NCBI RefSeq assembly: GCF_001949145.1
Contig: NW_019091361.1
Location: 1,494,374-1,558,373, forward strand
Direction of reading: 5' to 3'
From: Acanthaster planci
Lineage: Eukaryota; Echinodermata; Asteroidea; Valvatida; Acanthasteridae
Length of the DNA: 64,000 bases
Part shown: one piece after another, positions 56,023-64,000 of the stretch
Numbering within the stretch: the first letter of the stretch is position 1
Layout: each line of letters opens with the position of its first letter
Made by a program: the position numbers and the translations under genes
Notes under the pieces: model-generated
What the model saw: only the letters and a program-made list of their open reading frames with translations
The model's database searches: none
What the model was told of the DNA's origin: nothing

Positions 56023-59000
56023 ATGATATTGCTATTGAGATCAACACAATATCCAAACTCATGAATTGGTAGCGGTCTTTTGACCATTTTTCTTACCTTC
56101 ATTGTCAAGAATAGTTAATTGGCAATCTTCCTAAATGTACATTGTATCTATTGTTGGCTTCTAAAATTAATGGATGACAAGTCTTCATTAGACTACATGT
56201 ACATGTATTTATGTATGCACACCGATAGTGGATAAAATGGAAAAATAACATACATTTCAACAAGGGTTCACTGGGACTGACAAGTTGGTAGTTGGCTCAA
56301 CTCTTTGTACGGACTGGTCGTATGCAAGAGTAAAGCACGACTCAAGGGGAAATTGCATCTATTGCATGTACCCTTCTGTGTAACTTTTCCTTCCTTCATA
56401 AGGCCACCTGATCTGGGGTCAAGGGTTATGTCTAGAGCATAGATGTACATGCACAGTACCTATGCACCATACACCTGGTTTTGTTCACAGGTTATCTTAT
56501 TTTTTCCTTTGAGCCTTTTATTAAAGTTTTGTGCAGCCCGGCTGTCATTTGGCATCAATTTTATAAAAATTTGATGTACGTTCCTGGGGAAATCATGGGG
56601 GCCTTGTTGCATTGTGACACTGGGCATATTCATTAAGCATTTCATATCAAAATCCTTTTAGTAGATTGAACAATCAATAATGGAGGAGGAAAAGGATTGG
56701 CCTTTTCAGGGATAAAGTTAGAGAAAGTTGAGCTTGGTTGCAGCTTCAGGAGGCAAGTCTCAGTCAATTCACCGTCACACTTTTCCATTCACTTAAACTC
56801 CAAATGGTGAAAAATTTGCCAAACTAAAAAGGGCTGCAGTTCATGACATGCGTGTAAGAAGTTTGACGCTAGTTTGGGTCTTATGCCTACCCTGGCTCAC
56901 ACATTCAGATTGCCGACCCTGGCTCACACATTCAGAGCATTACCACTGAAGAGCCAATCTGTCATGGCAGCTGTACGGCCACTGCACGCTTGTAGCTGTT
57001 CAAGAATTTCACATCTACTGAAATTATTCGCTGCATTCTTCATGAGAACTTCATGTAGACGTAGTTGAGTGACATTAAATTTTGATATCAGTAAAGTATG
57101 TGGATTAAATAGTCATGATTGCCCTTGAAAATCAATGCATAAAGATTATAAGTCAAGCAATGACTGTCCATTTTTTCCAATACTTGATTCCATTTCTAGT
57201 TCAGCTACAGATTAACGACAGGTTGAGAAAGCCAAAAGGGTGCAAAAAAAAATCATTAGTGCTTGGTGGAGACTGATTTCAATTTAAATCATGAATCAAT
57301 TAAATACAAACTACCAATTTTACATCAACTTTTCTTGGAATGAAGGAGATTGACAGTTACATTTTTGCCAAGTCAAACTATTTACAGATCAAATTCATGT
57401 AAGTTGCAATTTTAGTCTCTGCTACAGTACTTACAAACAGTGAGACTTACTCTGTGTGCTGTGAAAACAACATCCCTGTACATGCATCAATACATTTACA
57501 AAATTTGTAGACATTTCAAGTTTTATCAGCTTTGGTGACATTTTGACAGTAAAGGTGATAGAATGAAAAAAAAAACAGGTATTTTAGTTTTACTTGAAAA
57601 TTCTGTAAAATTTGATGGTTTTATCTATTTCTACAGTACTTGAAGGTAATTTTTTGCACATAATTACATGTATTTGATAAAGGAGTGAACTGACAACCAA
57701 TTTCAAGAAACATTAATCATTTCAGCTTTGTAAAAATAAACTTGCCAAGGAAAATTAAAAACTGTGAAACTAATTTCTCTTGTAGCTTCGTTTATCTTTT
57801 TCTTGGGGGGGGGAAGAAGAGGAGAGTGTCTCCCCATTCATAATTTTGAAATACGACCTAAGAGCTAGGTTATTTTGGCCCCCCTCACAGCCGGGTGGGG
57901 GTGGATACTGCCCCCCCCCCGAACTTGGCTGTGCCTTGGTCGATTTGTTTCAACTTGGCAGGCAAGTGCATGTACACACTCTCCTTATTACAAGTGTGAA
58001 GTTTGATGCCAATCACATAATCAGTTACATTATGATCATTTGAAGTTCAAGCCTGAACGCGTACCAGAGAAACAGTATACAGTTTTTGCTGACGCAGTCT
58101 CGGAAAAATTGGCACTGCACAAGAATGGTAGGATTAATTTTCAGAAAAGTGGTGACAAAAAGAACACAGTGAGTTACTCTAAAACTCTTTTAAAGGTTCA
58201 GCTCCTGGTAAAAATGCACTGCGGGAAAATCAGAAAAACTGTTGGGGGCTGGATTCCCCCCCCCCTTTTTTTTAGGGTTAAGCGACCCCCTAAAAAATGT
58301 GTGCACCAACAGGTCTGCCTCAGAAATTTTGGTAGTTAAGCTACTGGGGAGGGGTACTTTTACCCAAACTATTTTGTAATATATAATTGGACAATTCAGT
58401 TTCTGTGTAGTAAGAAAGCGCGGGGGGGGGGGAGGAAGCTATCATCAAACGAACCACATGGGTAACAGAACAGAAAAGAATGGCTGGATTGAGACGGCAA
58501 GAAGCTGACACTACACTTCAACTGTTTGAATCTAACTTTAGTGAAATTTTCTGTCATTCAACTAAAACACAAACTACTTTTACCCTATTGTAAACAGGAA
58601 AGCCTCTTCATATTAGTAATGCAAAGCTGGCATTTACATGTATCCCAAAAGTTTTTCCCAAATATGGTGCTTAAATACCTATATGTTGTTGAATGCATGC
58701 ATACGTATTCCACACTGTTCCTCACATTCAGCTGTTAAAAAAGACATGTACACATGTACCACATACATCCTACTGTGTAAGTAGAAATTTAAAGTTTCCT
58801 GTTACTATTTTTAAAGTCTGATTAAACAGTTTTACAGTACCAAATTTCCCTCTTCACGATAGAATTGCTTTTCACAATACATGCATTATGAAAACTATAC
58901 ATCTAGTGATTATTTACAAAATTGGGCAACAAATTATTACCATCATCACCAATATTAACAAGTGTTTTCCAAAAGCTGTTCTTGAACAATAATTCTCTTG

Positions 59001-60153
59001 TATTAAAAAAAAATCAGCCGTTAAGTCAGATCCGGTAAAAAATAATTCACATTGTTTTATTAAAATCTTTACACATATATGGCATCATTTTAAAATCTGA
59101 ACACGTATACAAAAAGGTGTCATTAAAAAATGCTTTTTACAGATGTTAAGTCACATGCATGACCTACACGTAATTAAAGAATTTGTACTGAATTAAACAT
59201 GTGTAATTTCATCTCTTTAAAAACTACTCTACTACATGTACATAAAATAATTAACTACATGTAGATTATTTAAATATGTCTTCATGCTGGTTTAACTCTC
59301 AATCATAAGGAAAACCATCAATTCTCATCCACACTGAATGAGCACTTAGTTGATGTTTTCTTTCAGTTTCCAATATGTTGGAAGTGGTCCAAAGATTACT
59401 GTAACCAATGCCAAACACACTCTGGCCAGCTACACCTTGACGATAAAAGGCATGGTATTTTGAATGGTTAATTAGGCTATGCTTGGCAACAAAACCCCCC
59501 TCTGCTCTAGCTCAGTAGGCTTGGTTCCAAGACGTCCTTTACTGTGCCATGTTTAAGCGCACACAAAGTCACTGGACTGTACAATATGATTCATCAAAGT
59601 GGGCACTCTGTTCATGCAAGTCAGGGCCGCAAAGAGGGGGACTTTTCCAGTGAATCACGGCACGGTCAGCAAAGACCAAGAAAGGGCATCTGGGAACTAA
59701 GACTATCTCCCAAATAGTTTTTTAAAGACAAGAATCGTTAATGATATGCCCATCAGCTTTAATTTCTTGGCATACACGCCCTTTATACAAACAGAAGATT
59801 TCGTATCTGTAACAAAGCAATTTATGAATACAAAACTTCACAATGCCACAATATTTCCAATTTTATATCCATGACAATGTAATCAATGAGTGTGCTGTGG
59901 TATTGTGACCATTACTGTGCTTTGTGCATGTCATTTTAACCACGGACCCTCCAAGGTCCGTGTTTTAACAAACTGAACTGTACAATGCATTACAGAGACT
60001 TCAACCTTCTCTAAAATGTGCACATTCGAATCTAACTAAACACTTCTCAAAAAAAGTTGAAGAACCACATTTAATTTTGTGTACACTTTTTTCAAATGAG
60101 ATATTTTACTGCTAAAAATGTGCATTTGATGTTTTGAAACATTTTTAAAAATT

Positions 60154-60159
60154 TTTATT
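60154..60159 (-). terminator. Candidate poly(A) signal of the kinase gene
   Basis: TTTATT on the + strand gives AATAAA on the - strand, about 900 nt past the kinase stop codon. It is the first canonical signal downstream. Confidence 0.4.
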
Positions 60160-61054
60160 TCAATGAGATCATCATCTAGACAAACTAAAAATGAAAGAAC
60201 CAGACCCCACTCATTGCTTGGAACAAAATTACAAGTTAAGAAAAAAGTAGTCCTTATCTGTGTTTGAGTAACATATTCAGACTGCACTTGATTTGGTACC
60301 TTCCTATGCGCCAATTCTCAAGACACTCAAATACATGTACCTCTCTTTTCCGTCTTCATCACAGACACACGTTTATATTCCCAACCTAGCGTTGACATTC
60401 CTTTGTTTTTGAATACATACTTCAGAATGCTCAGTGAAAATACTGCTTTTTGGTGCACTTGACTGCTCTTTAAGCTGATTCTCGTCATTGGTTTCCTTCA
60501 TCGTTCCTTTTGCTTTTGAATAGACCTAACCCAGATATGCCCCTAAACTGTTTCCAGCGGGGGGGGGGGGGAATTATGTGGACCTGGCTTAGTCCACACA
60601 CTGTTTGCACAATCTACATCATATGGACTTCTTTTGATGACAGGTCCACATGTGAGGCTGGCATATACCGTCAATTTGTAACTTCACTCAAAACTGTTGA
60701 CACATCTCAAACCCCACAGGAAGACAAGAACCTGGGTACTAGCTGTAACTTAAAATCTCAGTAAATGCCCCCTCTAAAATTACACATATCAGCGACGGAT
60801 TTTACAATGTTATTTTGGGGCACGGAAAACTGTAAGAGCATGTAGCCATGGTAACACATACCCAACTGGATTTGATTTCCAATACTTTTAAATGTATATT
60901 CCATCATACCGCCTTATGATCTGTTAAAAACATAATCTCTTCTTTGGCTTTCCTGTTGGCATTATATGATGTCAGTGCACTCCTTGTTGAAGACTCAGCC
61001 TCTTCTCCTGTTGTGAGATGATGATCAGAAGTGGGTGTGTGTTGGCATGCCAGA

Positions 61055-62507
61055 TCATTCTGCCTGTGTAGCCTGCTGGATGGGCTGAGCCTCTACGCTC
61101 TGCTCGGTTTCCACAGTGGGCGGGCTCGGAGGTGCCGCTCTGGGCCTGATGGGCGTCTTCCACTCCCCCGTGTGGAGCCGTTTCATCATTATCACCGCAT
61201 TTGTTACGGCCTGTGTGGAAGCAAAGAAGGATGGCTATTTATGGAAAGCCTTTCTTAAAGACTGGAGCCACAGTGCCGCAGCAATATTGACCAATAAGCA
61301 CATGTACTCCCATCACCACTTCACTCCTGTGGAAGGCTGCCAATGCAGTACGTCCAGTTGAGTCAAACACAAACAGCCCAATAACATACATACATAGGAC
61401 CCCATGTGTATCCATTTACTTCTGGGCTGGAAGAAGCAATAAATTGTGACAAGTTGTATTACTATCTAGACACAAACACAGCACAAACACAAGACACAAA
61501 CTGGCGTGGGGGAGGGCACATTTAACAGGTGCTATGATGGGGCGGGGCTTCATGGCCTATCTAGTGATGGCTGCTTCCCCTCCCACTTTGAACATCGTTC
61601 CGCCGCCTTTGGTACTGGACTCAAAGCAGCAAACTTGTAAAGGTGCTCATAAGATCTTGGTCTAGCATGACAGGCCACACCACGGTGCACTAGTAATGGC
61701 ATCGGATGTTTGACGTACCAGGAGGAGGGGGGGGCTCAAAATCAAATAAATAACCAATTTACAGGAACTACTTCCGTGTACATTAGTGAAAAATTGAGCT
61801 CCATACGCCGTGCCACAGGCCAACAATTGTGCACACATGCAGCTATGAATTGACAAATACATGTACAGGCTCCCAAGATTTACGTTTACGCCTGCGCCAA
61901 TTTTTCAGTTAACTAGTGCCTGCAAATTTTCTTCTCCAGTTTGGTTAACTGTACAGGCAAGAGAGAAGTCAAATTTGTCCACAGCTGTTCCCTGTAGCAC
62001 AATGCTTTTCAAGTGCACTAAATTTCAGATGCACTATTCACATCATAAATAAAACCCCAAGAAATACATGGTGTACATGGGGAAGATTTCGCTGTCAGGA
62101 AAACTGGCTAAGAGTTTAAGGGACTCACTTTTGAGAATCTTTCAACAAAGTTTCTCTTCCCAACAATATTGTAATACATATGTGGTCCCAGAACACAATC
62201 AACAAGATCTAAGGCACTCTATTAATAATCCAACTCATGATGTGCCTACTGCACTACATGTACACGTACGTTTTCAAGGTGAGGCCGAACTGAATTTTCC
62301 TGTGAGGGACAAATTTGTTGCTGCAGCAGCCCATTATCCAAACAGCTCTCTTACCTTAAGCTTTCTCTTGGCATTGAATTCCTTGATGTTCTCTGCCAAC
62401 TGTAGTGGTGCCTTGCTGACAGTGCCCTTGACCCATGGATGCTCCAAGGCCTGTGCAGCAGTCAGTCTCTTATTCCTGTCTAGGACTAGTAAGCTCTCGA
62501 TGAAAAT
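61055..62507 (-). CDS. CaMKIV-like protein kinase, last two coding exons
   Basis: Exons on the - strand are 62507-62355 (51 codons) and 61210-61055 (51 codons and stop), joined in phase 0; the 5' part lies beyond 64000. The first exon is the end of a CaMK-type kinase domain (ESLLVLDRNKRLTAAQALEH, then PWV, the conserved subdomain XI) followed by the autoinhibitory helix FNAKRKLK. It continues across the splice as AVTNAVIMMKRL, which corresponds to the calmodulin-binding region of CaMKIV (FNARRKLKAAVKAVV). The remaining tail is short and Pro/Gln-rich (APPSPPTVETEQS). CaMKIV is a Ca2+/calmodulin-activated Ser/Thr kinase acting largely in the nucleus. CaMKII and CASK share the FNARRKLK motif, but the VLD-KRLT and HPWVKGT context favours CaMKIV. 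Catalytic residues are outside the window. Confidence 0.87.
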
Positions 62508-64000
62508 CTGAACAGAGGGGGGAAATAAACGATGGCAAAAAAATTGAGAATTCAAAGGACTGGAAAGCTCTTGGTGAAGCTCTGACAGAAGGGAGGAAAT
62601 AAAAATGTCAACAAACTCTGCAGTCTGTTCTAAACCAGTTTAGTAACTTCTGAGATGGGACACATTGGAAAGTGCCCACCATCAGGCACTTTGCCTCACC
62701 CCTTTTTATTTTAATTGCATGCAAATATTTACATCAAGCACAAAAAGCAGGTTGCCTCCCTTCACACAAATTAGTTTAACCCCCTGTTCCCCCTGATATA
62801 AGCTAGGCCCTCCAACAACCTCCAACCTCATTTCCTCAACATGACCTTTGTGGTGTTTTGTATGATTCTAGGACATGGATATACTATACAAGTTCGCATG
62901 TACTGTACTAGTTCCACAGGTGTGGGGACCTCGCACGTATTGAAACGCAAATTTTGTGTGAACCAAAAATGTTAGGAGGAAACACTTTTGTCCCCCCCCT
63001 CCCACACTCACTCTGACTTTCCTAACAAAAGAAATTCCCTCAATGGGGTGATGACTTATCCAAATGTACTGGCATCACAGCTATGGGGACAACACAATAT
63101 GGGTGATTCACAATAGTGTGCCTCCAAGAGTTAGCAAAGCGTTGGCCAATCACAACAAGCGAAATCTGTCAACCCTTGCCAAATGGGGTTGACAGATTTT
63201 GCGCATCGTGATTGGTCAACGTGTTTCCAACTCTTAGAGGCGCACTATTGCAAATCGCTTGTATTGTTGAACAATAGTTATTTGGGGGTAAATTCAGTAT
63301 CGAGACAATGTTTGTCCCCACAGCCTCGTTCCAACATTTCCAATCAAGAGAAACCGTCCCTCAATTCAGATCACCAGAGTACAGGTGTGGACAGGCTAGG
63401 ACAAGCTATGGAGGGACTGAGAATAGATGCCTTTCAAGTCTCAATTTGTAACTTCCCTAATCAAAAATACTTCACAATACCATTACATTTAAAAGTTTTA
63501 CAGAGACAACATGTACGTACATGTACATGTACACGTGCTTTGCATCATGCACCCTGGCATGTGTTTAATCTTTACAACAGGGAACATTGAGCTGTTGTTA
63601 TGCCTTTTACTAAAGCAAATTAAAAATCCAATTGATTTAAGATTCCACGGAGACTCTGAAGTAAACATCCATTTCAAATTTGAAATATGGTTCGGATATC
63701 AGCCTGTAACAAATTTTCTTTTCAAGGGCAGAGCATGATATAATGCTGATGACCACCAGACAAAATTCATACAAGTTGTATCGATTCAAATTTCCACGTC
63801 CATTTGTAAATTCCAAATTCTACACCCATCTTAACTTCTTAGGCAAGCTTAGAATCTGCATCAGTTTAAGCATGACCACAGACCCCCCCCACATATACAT
63901 AACATTATCACAGCATTGACACCCAGGGAATAGCAGATCACATGACAATGCAATGGTATTCTATTTCCAACTCCCCCAGAATAGCCTACAAATCAACTGG
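62508..64000. other. Intron of the CaMKIV-like kinase
   Basis: No exon matching the preceding kinase subdomains is visible on the - strand, so this stretch is probably intronic to the window edge. It holds MITE copy 5 and several TACATGTA words. Confidence 0.5.
63096..63265. repeat. Foldback MITE family 1, copy 5
   Basis: AATATGGGTGATTCACAATA pairs with CTATTGCAAATCGCTTGTATT. Both arms keep CTCCAAGAGTT or CTCTTAGAGG and the GGCCAATCACAA / TTGTGATTGG-like core, though the E2F-like word has decayed to TTTTGCGC. This copy is in the kinase intron. Confidence 0.85.

Larger units (their letters stand above)
54457..60153. other. Intergenic DNA between the acidic gene and the kinase
   Basis: I see no supported exon here. 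The stretch contains two family-3 repeats, a MITE copy (55221-55395), G/C-runs near 57800-58430 in what looks like decayed mobile DNA, and many TACATGTA words. The right-hand part may be kinase 3' UTR if a distal signal (TTTATT at 59056-59061) is used. Confidence 0.45.

Overview
This is eukaryotic nuclear DNA from a metazoan. Genes are split by GT-AG introns of about 0.1 to 9 kb, untranslated regions are long, the intergenic DNA is AT-rich and full of short foldback elements, and there are two assembly gaps. The proteins recognised (HAX1, PRCC, a CaMKIV-like kinase, a small heat shock protein, a BEN-domain protein, a Kirrel/nephrin-like Ig receptor), a tRNA-derived SINE and very frequent TACATGTA words fit a marine invertebrate deuterostome. 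An echinoderm such as a sea star, or amphioxus, is my best guess; the species is an inference.

Layout. Positions 1-326 hold the last exon of an unidentified + strand gene. About 12 kb of mostly non-coding DNA follows. A Kirrel/nephrin-like three-Ig membrane protein is encoded in one exon at 12541-14175 (+). Positions 16.0-22.3 kb hold no recognisable gene, only repeats, an N gap and a GC-rich island. From 22.6 kb the window is gene-dense: HAX1 (-, 22653-30923); a small heat shock protein with a predicted signal peptide and a long charged coiled coil (+, 31787-34045), head to head with HAX1; PRCC (-, 35985-50886), tail to tail with it; a tandem BEN-domain gene (-, 43360-46298) nested in the 9 kb third intron of PRCC on the same strand; an unrecognised acidic, serine-rich protein (+, 51261-54368) head to head with PRCC across about 370 bp; and the last two coding exons of a CaMKIV-like kinase (-, 61055-62507) that continues beyond the right edge.

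Exon models were built by hand from splice sites and reading phase. PRCC (7 exons, 481 codons), the heat shock gene (4 exons, 426 codons) and the acidic gene (3 exons, 440 codons) are phase-consistent throughout. HAX1 has one unresolved junction. The 5' ends of the BEN and kinase genes are missing.

Repeats are the other main content. They include five copies of a roughly 165 bp foldback MITE carrying CCAAT and E2F-like motifs, a terminal-inverted-repeat element in the first intron of both HAX1 and PRCC, several further foldback families, a SINE, a 24-bp tandem array and a microsatellite. The most unusual coding feature is the secretory-type small heat shock protein. No bacterial-style system (operon, CRISPR, phage) is present.
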